Notes: generated by a model from the sequence alone, not told the origin. DNA of 64,000 nt from Ceratothoa steindachneri (GCA_963969495.1 OZ018321.1:121609129-121673128), one strand, 5' to 3'; counted from the stretch's first letter, positions 34,500 through 46,899 are shown. Numbers and translations: made by a program.

Positions 34500-36480
34500 C
34501 GTCTCGAAACCTCAGTCAAGCGGGACAGGTTTGGGCGTATGAGCCGAAGTTCCTTTAATACTGTTGTGCTTCCGGGGAGCATCTTTAGGAACCCCAGAAG
34601 ATGGCCTCACGACAAACTTCAGAGTTGTTGCCTCATTCGAGGCTAACGACTCGGTGGAGGCCCGCGGCTGTTTCGCCGTACTGGATACGGTCACTTTTGG
34701 GAAAGGGGGAAGCTCTGGTTTTACCTGAGGCTGAAGGTTAACCCTTTTTGCTGCCAGCTTTAACAGGGGAGGGCCTAGATTGGGTAGAATTCGCAAAATG
34801 ATTTAGAATGGGTGCGGAGACGGAGACGAACGTGCTCATAGGCCTGGAGGGGCCAGGAACAGAGGGTGTCTTTTTGAATATTGAAGCATAAGACATTCGA
34901 GGCAGCGCCGTGTGTGCCACGACCAAATCCGTAGCCTCGCGAAATTAGAGACAATCTTAGGTCTAAAAGGATATGATTTACTTCTCTTAGAGATATGCAA
35001 TACATTGCTACTAATCACTGGGGTGTGGCTATCCGCAATTTACACAATTAGAGCTAAATACGAATACCTTTACGCGGTAGCGATAACAAGCGGCATGTAC
35101 CGTCTCAGAGAGTCTGTCACAGTCGAAAGTGATGCAAAGATAGGGGTGTGTTTAGAGGCCCCTCCCTATTTTCTTATCACACGGTCAACCTTGAGAGCTC
35201 CATGGTCGGCCAGTTCTAAGGTGATGTCGTCTATTGAGGACTCCATAAGTTCCTTCGTATGAACCACTCGTTTCACGAAGTTTATGGCAAAGTGCGGCGC
35301 CAGACTCGCTGGCGTGCCATCAAGTGTCTAAAGTGCACTTATCATGGCACCTCAGAGGGATCCAAAGCATTAAACAGAAGGCTCCCGTCCACTTCGGCTC
35401 TCTACCAATTACGCTATCTAGCGTTTTCCTCTCAAGGATCATTTTGCCCTTAGCAAACACGCTGCCATCAGTGGAGACTATTACCAGAAAGCATTTAAAA
35501 CCAGCAGACTCGAGGTCACCAGGTAGTCTCTGAATGAGGCGCAACTACGTAATCGAGGCTCAGCTCTGCGCACTTGAAATTTTGGTCTTTGCCCAGGAAT
35601 CCATACCCGGGAGAGCACCGGGCCTGAATGTGCCGATCTTGGTTTAGCTGCCTCCCGAAATGGCAGAGGACCCTTCCGTCCCAGTGCTTCCAGCGGAGGG
35701 AGAGAAGCCCTTAGGCTCTTTCGTCAAATGATTTTTTTTCTTCTTAGGAGAGGAAGATACTGAATGAACATGCTTCTCTCTTCCGCCAGAAAGAGTCCTT
35801 AAGCTGGATGGACCGGCCTCAGAAAAATCCTTCTCTGAAACGGAGAATGTCTTGGCTGTCAAAGAGGCACCAGGTGGGTGATGAGTTCTCTCATCTTCTT
35901 TGGAATCCTCGGGTGCCCGAGCCGTCTGAGGAGAAGTTTGCACAAGCGCGGACTCGGGTTCTGTGCTTGGCACCGAGGCCTGGTTTGACGCCATATACGA
36001 TCCTATCGTCTGCTGCTTGGTCACCTCAGGGACAATGACCAACTTATGGTTCCCTCCATGTTGCCATCTTCCCCACCTCTAAGACACCACGGATATAACT
36101 CGAAGTACCCTTTGTCTCGTCTTGGGGCGGCTACCCGGCAACCATCGTTGAAGAGATGGGTGTACTTACAGTGACCCTCTATAATCTTGATAAACAGCCA
36201 AGCCGGACTTTAAAGGTCACGGGCCGATAGGCCCTGTCGTCCCTTGCTTACATAAGGAGGCTGACCCTATCGAGCCACTCTCACTGGGAACGGTCAATTA
36301 TTGTCCAGTCTCATGGGAAAGTAAGAGGAAGTTGCCCAAGAGCGACTCCAGAGAAGGGGATTAGGAGGATTCCTATGCACATGTAGGCCTAGAAGAGGAG
36401 TAAGCTTCCTCTTCGGTCATTGAGGAGGATCTTCTTCTCTGCCGTAGAGGTACCCGAGAGCGGCTCCGACGGTGATAAAG
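34500..36480 (-). pseudogene. I-clade LINE ORF1 (gag) remnant
   Basis: Upstream (right) of the ORF2 remnant and on the same strand. From the N-terminus: an SGTSTAEKKILLND-like start near 36,430, a Ser/Pro/Lys-rich segment with SSSPKKKKN (35,644-36,042), and a folded segment with GFKCFLVIVSTDGSVFAKG (35,320-35,544). TKELMESSIDDITLELADHG lies around 35,160-35,250 and the decayed zinc-knuckle core YGFGRGTHGAAS at about 34,890. A Pro/Thr-rich tail ends near 34,510. The order matches I-type gag proteins, and it is split by stops and frameshifts. Confidence 0.7.
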
Positions 36481-37340
36481 GGCAAGTGAAATGGATTTTT
36501 CTATTTACATCATTGAGCATAGTGACCCTATATTTATCACGAGATGCTAACGCTAATCACCCTAAGCGGTAGCCCGCTCTACGTGGGGTGAACCTGGGGC
36601 TGGCAAAGCCAGCTGCCATCATGTAAGACCACTCTTCCTACCCACTAGCCAGGCTGCCTTTTGGCATGGCGGCTCTACCTTGCACTGCCGTAAAATTGAA
36701 ACACCGTTAAGGAAGAGAGAGAGTATGTGGGGAAGGTGAGGGTGGGGATGAGGCAGGTTGTTAAAAACCCACAGCCCCACCTGAATCTCAGAGTGGAAGG
36801 GATTTGTCCTCTCTCCCATGAGCCCCGATCCGGTATGGTTAGGTGAGAGGAAGCTGCTCGGGCTCTACCCTCTGAAATTACAGGCAGACCAGAGAAAGTT
36901 GTAAGAGAGGTTGTAGGGAAAGTGAGAAAGCAAGGAAAAAAGACAAGGTGTCAGAAAGAAGGACAAGAATCCCTGCTGGGGCCGGAAGTGGCGCTGAATC
37001 ACGTCAGCAAGGCGGCCAGGAAAGCAAGCCACCGTCCCCCTTACAGGGAAGTACAGCCTGTAGTTTGTATTAGGTTAGGCGAGGTTTTGGAGCAAAAAAC
37101 TGTCGTAAACATCGCGCAAAAAGTTTTTTCAATTAGTTATGGCTTCTGTTGATATTTTAAGCCCTTTAACATAAAAGAGCAGTAGTTGTCAACCCTTTGA
37201 ACGATGCGTGAATGAAATAAGGGATTATTTCGAAGGATAATTTTGATTCTTCTAACCAAGTGTTTTTCGCAATCAAACACTGAAATTGTATTCATACTGA
37301 TTACAGCTACAATGGCACCGCGAACATGATAATGAAAGTT
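36480..37340. other. GC-rich tract, possible 5' UTR of the I-clade LINE
   Basis: GC-richer than its right flank and directly upstream, in minus-strand terms, of the ORF1 remnant. It contains GGCTGGCAAAGCCAGC, a small palindrome, near 36,597-36,612. No coding motif was found and the true 5' end is not visible. Confidence 0.35.
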
Positions 37341-37349
37341 TCATATGCT

Positions 37350-39480
37350 CGATTTTGCAAAGTCGCCCTTCCAAACTTACTTTAATCACACGAAAGTTTC
37401 GAACGCCTAATTCACCTCCAGGTCTATTCCAAAATAGATCCTCTATTTTGTTCTACAACCGTTAGAACACGGAATTCTCATGTAAAACTAATATTTAAAA
37501 AAGGAGCAATTATCGCCCACTTAGCTTAACTTCCGTTGTGTGCAAAATTCTTGAAAGAGTTATAAAGAACAGAATCGTGAACTTTTTGGAGGCAAACAAT
37601 ATTCTTAAAGCAGGCCCGTAGCCACGCCGTGATTTTTTTAAGGGCTATTTCTATTTTAGGGCGAGCAAATTTTTTACAAATATTTTTTACAAATACCATC
37701 TTGATATTTAAGTTTTCGGTTTGCCGTAATTTCATATATCTAACGTTGGGAATGGAGTAATAAGATAAAGCCACTTACCAGCTAGTTGGTTATTGGCTAC
37801 TGAGACTACCAAGCCAACAAACCTTGAAAAGTTCAGAGTCCATAAGTATCATTATTGTTGTAGTTTTTTGAGATGAAATTATAGGATTTTGTTATGATAA
37901 TACATACAAGCACTTGTATTTTTATCATAAAATCGATTTATAAAATGATATTTAATAGAATCAGTTTGGGAAATATAATAGCAAATGGGTTACCGTGATT
38001 TGAGGATTGTAAAGATGGTGTTTGTTACAAAATTATTGGAATCGACTTCCAGAATTAGCGATGAATTCTTAGAAAGAGCTTTAATATATAATCAGTTCTT
38101 TCAACTAGTAAGTCAACCAGGCAGTTCACAAGACCAAAGTGCTAATATGAAGCTAAAGCCACAGACCAAATAACCTCTTCCAGAAGCTAGCTCTGAGTAA
38201 ATGTACATGCTTGCTGTGTAATGTTTCACACAAGGGAGAACTTCTTCCATGTGTGTAACTGAAATCATATTATTATTTTAGGCTACAAAATTGGGGTGAA
38301 ACTAATCAGATTTGGGAAGGATAAGCCCCTCCATAGCCCCCTCGTGGCTACCGGCTTGTTTTAAAGAGACCCAGCATCGCTCCTGTAACAAACATTCCTG
38401 CTCTCAAACCTTTTAGACTTTTTCCACCATATTCTTAATCTATACGATGAGTAAAGTCGTCTATATCATATGCTTTGATTTCTAGAAGTCGTTTAACAAA
38501 GTTTCTTACAAACGGCTAATGAGAAAATTACAAACTCACGGAATACAGAGCGAAATTTCCAGTTGGATTGAGACTTGGCTCATCAAAAGAAAATAAGGCA
38601 GAGAGTAGTCATAAATGGCTCAACATTACTAGAGTGGTTTCAAAGGGCTCAGTTTAGGGCCTGTTATCTTTCTAATCTGCATTAAAAACATTGATGAAGG
38701 TCTGACAGGCAGAATCTTAAAGTACGTAAATAATATATAAATCGCCAATGTTTTAACTCGAATAAAAAAGTTAAAATATGAAATATAATTTTAAAAAGTT
38801 ATTATGTTCTGCCCAAACTTGGCAAATGTGCTTCGACATGGATAAATGCAAACTGCTACAAATAGGATATTAAAGTGAAAAAACATCCATTGAATGAATG
38901 AAATATGAATGAAATGCGTAGAGAAGGAAACTGATTTAAGAATAACAGTAGCAAGTAGCCTTAAACCTAGTTACCATTTCACAGAAGTTTCCAAGAAGGC
39001 GAACAGAATAAAAGGGTTTATAGAACACTATATTTAAGCCTGTTGGCCTTACTACCAAAAAGATATACACAAGCTAGAACAGATTCAACGAAGACTTATC
39101 AAACTGATACCTAGTCTGAAAAACAAGCCATACGAGGTACTACTTCGGAATTAACTCTCTTACCAATAACCCAGCGTAGACTAAGATTCGATCTAATTCA
39201 ATTATTTAAAATCGTCAAAGGCATAGTTGATATGAACTATAGCAATTACTTTATAATCGACCGATCTAATTACACAAGGGGAAACGCGTGCAAAATTGGA
39301 GGTAAACCGGTTTAATTCTCAGGGATATAAAATTTTTTCTTCAACGGAATAGTTAATTTAGGGAATGCTCTCTCCTGTATCGTTATTGACTTTACTGCAG
39401 CTATTCATTTAAGTACAAACTAGACAAACACGTTGCCTCAAACCCAATAAGGACTACGTTTATAAGGGAGTAATATTTTC
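37350..39480 (+). pseudogene. CR1-like LINE RT, 5' truncated and interrupted
   Basis: The RT begins with IFKKG and YRPLSLTSVVCKILERVI (about 37,490-37,560), then FLEANNIL. It is broken at 37,611 by a hAT-like insertion and resumes at 38,367. Beyond the insert: VVYIICFDF-KSFNKV (motif A; FNKV for FDKV), RLMRKLQTHGIQSEISSWIETW, VINGS, and GPVIFLICI (motif B), and motif C at about 38,720 has decayed from YADD to VNN. The C-terminal part includes LPITQRRLRFDLIQLFKIVKG (about 39,160-39,225). Stops occur throughout. It resembles the CR1-type family abundant in many animals. Confidence 0.82.
37611..38358. mobile_element. hAT-like non-autonomous element
   Basis: Terminal inverted repeats CAGGCCCGTAGCCACG (left) and CAAGCCGGTAGCCACG (right end reverse-complemented) match at 14 of 16 positions. 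The flanking 8 bp are TCTTAAAG and TTTTAAAG, an 8-bp target duplication with one change, as expected for the hAT superfamily. At 748 bp it is too short for a transposase; the internal frame at 37,985-38,173 is unrecognised. Removing it rejoins the RT reading at FLEANNIL, confirming the insertion. Confidence 0.82.
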
Positions 39481-39489
39481 CTTTATTCA

Positions 39490-40530
39490 CTCTCCATCAG
39501 ATAAGCGAACTTTAAAGATCAAGGTGGTAAAATTTAGTAAACTTATCTTATTTAGTGTCTGCATACAACTTCGTATGGATCGAATGATCTGTTTTTTTAT
39601 CTAATTCTTCGATTCAGTTTCATTTTGGGGCCGTTTGCCTAAAATTAATTACGAAATGTCTCATATTTATTTTTCTTTGTGAAATTTTAGTTTTTGTAAC
39701 AGAGATTCTCTTATTAAATTTAATTTGGAAGATTCAGTCACTTGATATCTTACTTCATTAAAATCTTTAGCTATTTTAATGAGGCAAGAATCTATTTTGC
39801 TCAGAGTGGCAAGTTTTCGTTGCTTGTTCTCTTTGTCATCATTTTGGATCAGTTTTGTTTAAGATCTATATATAAATTGCTCTCAAGTAATAGGTACTCA
39901 CTAACTATTTCAATTTAGCTAATAACTGAGGTCATTAATGGAATAGAGTATGTACTTATTCTCTTTTTTTGTGTTGTTCTTTCGTGTTGTTGTTCTGCTT
40001 TTCCTCTTTTGGAAGGAGATCATTATCTGCGGTTTAGCTCCTGCGAACTCTACTAATCCGTTTTCACGTAATTTTCTCTCGTTTTTGTTACTTTTCTTCC
40101 TGATCGTTGACACAACTGTCTTTGTTCTTTAATTTTGGCATTGGAACACCCACGTGATCACCCATTCGTACGTACGTGCATGTGTACTAGGCCGTAGTGT
40201 CGCAACCAAATTTAACGCCTATCAGATTTGTAGAGCAGTCCACCTAAATTTGGAAATAAAGACAAAAAGAAATCTGGAAAAATCGTAACATCCCCTTTTG
40301 GAGGCCAAATTTTACTTGAAAAATATCTTTTCCTAAGGGTTAGGCTGGTTGTATTCAGTTATTATAGTTCTCGTTTCTGAAGTTAGAAATGGGACATTTT
40401 CGTACAAGAAGAAAATTGCACTTTAAATCCTTATGTATCTAAGATTTAGGCAATTTTTGATTGAGGAATTCCTTGTTTGTAAACTAATTTGAGGTTGCTA
40501 TAAATTAATCGAAATATGACGAATTTACGA
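39490..40530. other. No gene recognised
   Basis: AT-rich spacer with T-rich runs near 39,960-40,130. Small frames here are hydrophobic products of T-richness. Confidence 0.5.
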
Positions 40531-40531
40531 G

Positions 40532-42610
40532 ATGTTTACAGAGTATTTCCTATGGAAGGATATATATTGCTTTCCCCTTTTGAATGTATGTTATAGATTC
40601 TCTCATCAAATGTATGAATTCTGTTTTATACTAACGGGTCTTTCTCTTATTAATTTCGGCGCTAAGACGAGTAAAAAAGCTAGAACATCAACAAGTTACA
40701 GTGTTTTTGGTATCCCACTTCCAGAACTTTCTCATTATGAGCTGCTAACAAAACAACAGGTTGAAAGATATATTCAGTATGTAGAAGACAATAAATATAG
40801 GAGGAACAAGGATGTTGTTCCTGAAGTATCCGAGGGCCATTACTGAGACTTGGTAAAAAGCCAGTATTCCAGTTCAGCCGATCAAGAATGTTAAAACTAA
40901 ATTGGTCCAATTGGTGGAAGAAGCCTCTGTGGTATCAAGACAAGGAATGAATGCCAATAAAAGTAAGAAGTTTATCTCATCATTGGGCGAAAGTTTTGAT
41001 ATAGCAGGCTGCCAATGTGCTGATTGATCTCTTGGATTGCAAGTGTGAAAAGAACATAATAGTGCCACGTCAAGAGCATGAATTTCTTATTCACCAAAGA
41101 ACTGGGCGTCATATGAAAATTGGAGAGGTGTATGTAAAACATGGCAAATGATTAAATAAATGAAAATTATAAAAGATCAAATTCAAGAAAGAAGAGAAGA
41201 AGAGTCACAAAAGAGAAGAGGGAAGAGAAAACTACAATTTCAGACGAAGCCTTGGATGAAGAAACCTCTTCTTCTGACATTTTTGAAGATGAATGGAAGA
41301 AAGTCTTTTCGAGAACAGAAAACAACATCTTACCCATACCAACAATTACCATGGAAGCAGATCGGTATTCTGTTTCAAATAGAGCTACTGGTGCTATAAG
41401 TAGTGCAGCCCTATTCGACTATGGTATTATTAATTCAGAAGACCGCTTTCATGTAATTGACGATAAGAAAGTCTAGGGACACGACAGAAGTTAAGGAGGA
41501 ATTTCACTGAATCTGAATGTTTGGGAGATAAAAAATTACTGCAGCTTATGGAAGGAGAGAGACAACACTAACTAAAAGAAGAAAGGAAACAAATGGTATG
41601 GAGCAAATGAAATTCAAGATCACTTGTGCTTGTAGGATAAACTGGTACTGTCTATTTAGATCATCTGACAATTGAATGAGGAACAGGTATAGGTAGGGCA
41701 ACTAATTCTGGCTACAAGAATGGAGCTATAAGAGGAATTGAATGTCAATTACATTGTCCTTCACCGTATATCATCTTCATGAGCTTCCTTTGAGTCACCT
41801 ATGCAGGAAATATACTGGTCCAACAGAAAGTGTATCTTAATAAAAAAGACTACGTGGTAAAGCCTTAACCATTTGTGAAACTCTACTAGAATCATCAAAT
41901 GGCTTTCAATTTATTGCTAAAGGAGCTCCACTTCCAGATGTAGCTGTGAAGGACCTTAGTCGGGACCAAGCTTACCTGTGATGAATCACCACTGCCAGCA
42001 GAATGTGTCGACTTTATGTGGCAATAGATAACCTAATTATTACTTGTATGTCCTCACAGAGTTTGTCGTCTCTCATTATTGGCTCATCTGGTTTCATATC
42101 AAATTAACTCCTAAATTCACGGAGAGATCTAAAGATCTGGTAAAATAAATAATCAGCAAATACTCCAACCTGCCTGTCCTTTTGGCAATGCTAGCAGACG
42201 TTGATCATAAGAACAGGAGATTATCTATTGCCAGAATCAAGAAGATCCGATATGTTAGTTTGTATGAGGAAGAAATAAGTGATTTCAGACCACAAGAAGT
42301 AAATAAGACTGCTAAGGACCTAACAGATATACTTTGCCCTGAAGAGCAGCAAGAGATTGAGCCACCACTTACAATGCATCTACATATCTAATGAGGCCCT
42401 GCGAAATATTGTCGACGAGCCAATCTCTATTGACATTCCATGCCATTCTTAAGGTGTGGAGTGGTGTGTGCGAATGGTAACGGAAGCTTCTGGAGAAGTT
42501 TATGAAAAAAAGAAACAAGAGATGGCGACATTCGGGTGGTACTAAAATCCCGTGACTTCATGCCATCGTTTGAGACAAGGCATAACTTTAATGTATCAGT
42601 TGACAAATAG
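40532..42610 (+). pseudogene. Decayed copy of an uncharacterised multicopy animal gene
   Basis: Successive plus-strand fragments in changing frames. They include IPLPELSHYELLTKQQVERY (40.7 kb), FISSLGESFDIAGCQCAD (41.0 kb), LDCKCEKNIIVPRQEHEFL and HQRTGRHMKIGE (41.04-41.13 kb). Later come DRYSVSNRATGAISSAALF and FHVIDDKKV (41.36-41.48 kb), LAMLADVDHKNRRLSIARIK (42.18 kb) and VTEASGEVYEKK (42.48 kb). The CxC plus CxC cluster followed by QRTxRxMxIG is a pattern I remember from lineage-specific, often multicopy uncharacterised arthropod and cnidarian proteins. Function unknown; I infer mobility or recent amplification. It contains stops and frameshifts. Confidence 0.65.
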
Positions 42611-42649
42611 TATGTATCAGCTAGATAATAAAAGTTGAACTCCCAACTT

Positions 42650-44850
42650 GTTTGTTATTATCCTTTATTTTAAACTCAACTCTAATGTATTTAGGAGCAC
42701 TTATAACAACAAACCAGCAACTCTGATGGTGTATATCTTTCTGGCTCGAAAATTAAAAACAAATGAAAATTTGATCTCAAAAAACTGGATGTTCCAAATA
42801 TTTCTCAAAAATCTTTTATCCACCTTTGAAATACTCGTATGTGTATACTAGTGTACAAAACTTGAAATGTGCAGGTTGATTTGCTAAAATTTGTTTATCG
42901 AGGCTGCGGCCTAATGTGTACGTGCATTCCTGTGTGCTGCTTGAAGTCTTTAATTGAGAGCGATTGTGCTTGGATTAGTTGTAGCAAACGCACATTTTGA
43001 GGTTTAATTCCTAGTTGGATTAATCCAATGGCTTTTCCTCTATTCACTTTTATGTATTTTGGCGAGGTATAAAAGATCTCCTACACGACCAATATGTATA
43101 TCGTTTCTACGTTTATAAAAGAGGATGTGAATCCTTTTTAATTGTATCATTTATTGCTGCATGTACGCGACTCTTTAAGTTACCTTGACGGTCCGTCGGT
43201 CTGTCGGAAGGTAACCATTTTACTTTTCAATCAGTTTTCGAAAGTTGTAAAGGTTATAAGATCAGATCGGATGTTTGTTAATTGCTAATACTAATTTTTT
43301 TAAATAATTGAAATCATTTAAATCAAAAGATTTAGGTCTCTTAACCTTATTTATTCCAATTTCTCGAGGAATTGCAACCTTCCCATCTCCAAGGCTCAAT
43401 TAGTTCCAAATGAGATTGAGCCTACCTGTATTTTATTTCTTTCATACCATTCCATTTTATACCTTTTTAGACACTTCTTAAAACGGTTGTTCTTTCCCAT
43501 TCTATTTGCCGGCTAATACTATTGCAGGCTAGTCGTCAACCAGCTTTCTTACAGTCATCCTAGGCTGGAACCTGAAACTGGGGGCTCATTTAGCCCTCCA
43601 CCATTATTACGGCTTGGATGGTTGGTTTGAACATCCATACATTTTTCCCACTCTTATCTACTCCCATTTCCCCCTTTTTCTTAGATGGGGGTTCGTATGA
43701 CCTTCCGGCTCCAACACCCTCATTTTACCCTCCCGGACATATGATCTGCAGGAGGACCTCTGGCTATATTTCTTCCACACATTTCACTTCCTCTATCTTC
43801 ACCACTTTCTTTATAGATCTCACTTTATAAACTTTGTGAGTGCTGGCACCTCGTTGCTATTGCGCCTTAAAATAGAGAAGAGAAATCCTTCTTAATTCGC
43901 TGGTGCCGATGATGATCCATTTGGATCCTAATTGCTTCGAGTTCGTGCATTTAGGTGTTATTGGGGAGCGACAGAGTAATGTAAATCGCTAGAGCCCTCA
44001 CCTGTAAAATGGAGTTTTTTTCGTTATTCTATGCGCCATAGAGTGCCATACACCACCTTTGTGGATCTGCAGAAGCTGCGCCTAAGCCCAAATGGACAGC
44101 ATAGTAAGAAGTCGCTCTGTTGAGCTATTAACTATGAATATAAAATCTATTTATTCCCTATTTAATCTAGTAGATGAATATCTATTTATTTCCTTAATTC
44201 CACGAAAGGAAGTTTTTGATGCCTCTAAATTTCCTTGAGATTATTTCTATTTGAGTACCTTCATTAAAATAACCTTTAGGAAATAAATACTATTTAGAGA
44301 ACAACTATTTTAAATCAGTTTACCAAGTGATTTAATTGAAATATTTTTTAATACTATTCCATATATTTTAATGTTTATAACGCTCCTACTCACCATGTTC
44401 CTCCTTCTTTCCTGCGTATAGGCTACAACACCATGAAACGCAATCCATCAATGTAATAATTATTGGGCAAATGATCACTTGATGAAAATTCATTCTCATT
44501 TCGTAGGCAGCGAAAGTGATTTGCTGATTAGCAAAGTTGGAAAGTCAATTTAGGGGATTAGGGGAATATTCTTTGACTTTAACAAAATATTTCGCATCAA
44601 ATCGTGATAATATTTGTTTTCCTAATTAGTAATTATCTACCCATAATGTATTGGCCAAATTTGGGTAATTATATAATAGATGTATTTTAAATTATTGAGG
44701 AAAGTTTTTTCAATGATTTGACATGGCTTTGAGGATAGAAGTGCAAGAGTAAAAATTCATAACGTCTGATGATCAATATGATGCAGGGAAAAAGTGTAAG
44801 AAAATACCTTGTTCACGCTTTGGTGGCTTACAACAGACTCAAGATTAAAC
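42650..44850. other. No gene recognised, apart from a family R repeat
   Basis: AT-rich DNA. It includes the partial family R repeat at 43,163 and a pyrimidine-rich stretch at 43.6-43.8 kb with a short fortuitous frame. Confidence 0.5.
43163..43270 (+). repeat. Dispersed repeat family R, partial copy
   Basis: Retains GTACGCGACT, GGTCTGTCGG, GGTAACCATTTTACTTTT and the GAAAGTTGTAAAGG.. end block, with the centre deleted compared with 21,604-21,905. Confidence 0.7.
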
Positions 44851-44854
44851 TATA

Positions 44855-44858
<4 letters not shown>

Positions 44859-44916
<58 letters not shown>
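44859..44916. repeat. (TA)n microsatellite
   Basis: About 58 bp of TA repeats, 45 bp upstream of a foldback element. Confidence 0.97.
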
Positions 44917-44919
<3 letters not shown>

Positions 44920-44961
44920 ATATTGTATATCTTTCATGAGCGCGAGAGAATGATAACAGAA

Positions 44962-45165
44962 ATCCAACACAAGGCAATAAAGAGAAAACGGAATAATTTT
45001 TCTTCGGAAATAGTTATTTCCTACTTCGACAAAATCCGAGATCAAAGCGGTTGTTCGGTGCTTCAGTGTGCACAGTTCGAATCCCACTCGGATTTCTTCG
45101 AATTAGGAAATAACTATTTCCGAAGAAAAATTATTCCGTTTTCTCTTTCTTGCGGTGTGTTGGAT
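44962..45165. mobile_element. Foldback element with 79-bp arms
   Basis: Left arm 44,962-45,040 and right arm 45,087-45,165 are reverse complements with only a few mismatches. They share AAACGGAATAATTTTTCTTC and GGAAATAGTTATTTCCTA. The 46-bp centre contains GTTCGAATCCC, reminiscent of a tRNA B box, though the flanking bases do not form a T-stem. It is non-coding. The arms are similar enough to form a long RNA hairpin. Confidence 0.85.
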
Positions 45166-45224
45166 ATGTATATATTATGCAGATTTTGATAAAGATCATA
45201 GTTTATTTCGCCTTTATTATTTTT

Positions 45225-45657
45225 CTTTGGAATTTTCCATTTTTCTTATTATCTTTTTTAGTTCATCTTGTAGATGGTAACAACTTCTAAGTTCATATCT
45301 TTTTTTAAATGAAATGTGTTTAGTAAAAACTAAACTTGACCTAAATTGCTGAGCTTTCAATTTATGCGATCATCTTCAGATTGTCTTTCCTCCTTTATCG
45401 CTAAAGAATGGTGGAGACTGAATAGAAATGACAATGAAAAATCCGTTTTCTTTTCATTCTAATTTTAATTCTGACTCCACCATTCTTCACCGATAAAGGA
45501 GGAAGGACACTCTGAAGTTGATCACATAGATCGAAAACTCAGCAATTTAAGTTAAGTTTTATTTTTACCAAACACATTTCATTTAAAAATGAGAAGTTGT
45601 TTACCAACTACAAGATGAACCAAATAAGATAATAAGAAAAATAGAAACTTTCCAAAG
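45225..45657. mobile_element. Foldback element with about 200-bp arms
   Basis: CTTTGGAA at 45,225 pairs with TTCCAAAG ending at 45,657. The arms keep pairing inward through TTCTTATTATC, TTCATCTTGTAG, AAATGAAATGTGTTT, AAATTGCTGAG and CCTCCTTTATCG to AGAATGGTGGAG near the centre at about 45,440. Identity is about 85% by eye. It is non-coding, of unknown class, and lies 60 bp from the previous foldback. Confidence 0.85.
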
Positions 45658-45739
45658 TCTGACCTCATTGGAAATGTATTAAAGAAACTAACATGCACTT
45701 ATTTATGTTTTAATTATTGTTATCAAATACATGTTCAAA

Positions 45740-46580
45740 ATGACATCCATTTACTTCTATACATTTTCTAACTCGTTCCACGCAAGACCTTTGAGATTTG
45801 AACATTACTTAGCAAGGAAGTATTTGATTTTATGGCATCAAATTCTCTTAATATGTTTGTCCTTCGTTCCGCTATTGTTCCGGGACGGTTAATATAAGCA
45901 ACTGATTCAAAGTGGTTACATAAAGAATAATCTAAAGGTGTCAGATCGGGAGATCTGGGTGGCCATTCAATTGGTCCACGATCTCCAATCCATTTATTCC
46001 CAAATATTTCTTGTAGAAATTCGCGCACAATCATTGCAAAATGTGTCGGAGCCCCATCCTGCTGAAATCACATAATTCTCCGATTTTATGAGGATATGTC
46101 ATCTAATTTAGTTATAAGAAAGTTTGCCAGCATATGCAGATATGACTCAGCAGTCCCAGTAACAGGCAAAAAATATGGACCAATTACCACCGAATGGCCA
46201 AACATAACCGCCCATACCATAACTCTTGGATCGAATTTCGCGCGTCCTTCCTATCCCCAATGTGGATTTTCAGTAGCTCAATATCGTGTATTATGTATAT
46301 TAACATCTCTGTTTAGGTAAAAAAGTGCTCCATCACTAAACATGATACATTTTTTAAGCTGCCTATGCTGCATAAACTATTCACAATATCCCATACGACG
46401 ATCTCGATCATCACCATGTAATTCCTTGACTAACTGGACTTTATACGGGTGGAAATGATCGGTGGCTAGAATGCGCTGAACCGAACTCTTAGATTCTCCT
46501 GTTTCTTGTGATAATTTTCGTATTGATTACAGGGGCTTCGCTGCACACAATCTCTTACCAGTGCAGATGTTCTGGGATCA
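45740..46580 (-). pseudogene. Mariner-superfamily transposase relic, DD41D type
   Basis: Minus-strand transposase fragments. A middle part with LKKC/MFSDGALFYLN-like traces lies around 46,330-46,360, and MVWAVMFGHSVVIGPYFLPV-like traces with frame changes around 46,170-46,230. The C-terminal DDE part QQDGAPTHFAMIVREFLQEI..WPPRSPDLTPLDY ends the catalytic core near 45,925. Forty-one residues separate the Asp of QQDGAP from that of TPLD, the DD41D spacing known from rosa-type mariners. There are multiple frameshifts in the first two thirds. No terminal inverted repeats were found. Confidence 0.8.
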
Positions 46581-46596
46581 ATAGAAGTTCTTTTTA

Positions 46597-46800
46597 GGCG
46601 CGTGCGACTCTATATCTCACTATGTCGGTCGGTCAGTCTCCGTTTTGCTTTTTTTTTTGTTTTGGTTATAACAGTGTAACTACGAGTATTCCGCCGATTC
46701 TAACGAAATTTGAAACGTTATGTTGCTTTCCATTATCTTTCGAATGATATAATAACAAGGTCCTATCAAGGTTAGCCAGGGAATTATTCTGTTTTGGTAA
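46597..46800 (+). repeat. Dispersed repeat family R, copy
   Basis: Contains GCGTGCGACTCTATATCTCA, TGTCGGTCGGTCAG, CCGCCGATTCTAACGAAATT and TCTTTCGAATGATATAA, then the TATCAAGGTTAGCCAGGGAA block. It runs into the 136-bp duplicated segment. Confidence 0.75.
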
Positions 46801-46899
46801 TAACATTGTCACTTGTCGTAGAATGACCGGCACATATATTATCGTGCTCCTTATTTTAAAGAATTTCATGTTCATAGGTCTGACCCCGCCAAAGTGTTC
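46764..46899 (+). repeat. 136-bp exact direct repeat, left copy
   Basis: Identical base for base to 48,362-48,497 in the same orientation. It includes the end of a family R copy, a TGTCGTAGAAT motif (46,814-46,824) and the first 56 bp of the TIR element that starts at 46,844. Confidence 0.97.

Noticed and set aside
45070..45095. tRNA gene or SINE head in the loop of the 44,962 foldback
   Set aside because: GTTCGAATCCC looks like a B box, but the bases on each side do not form a T-stem and no A box or acceptor stem was found.
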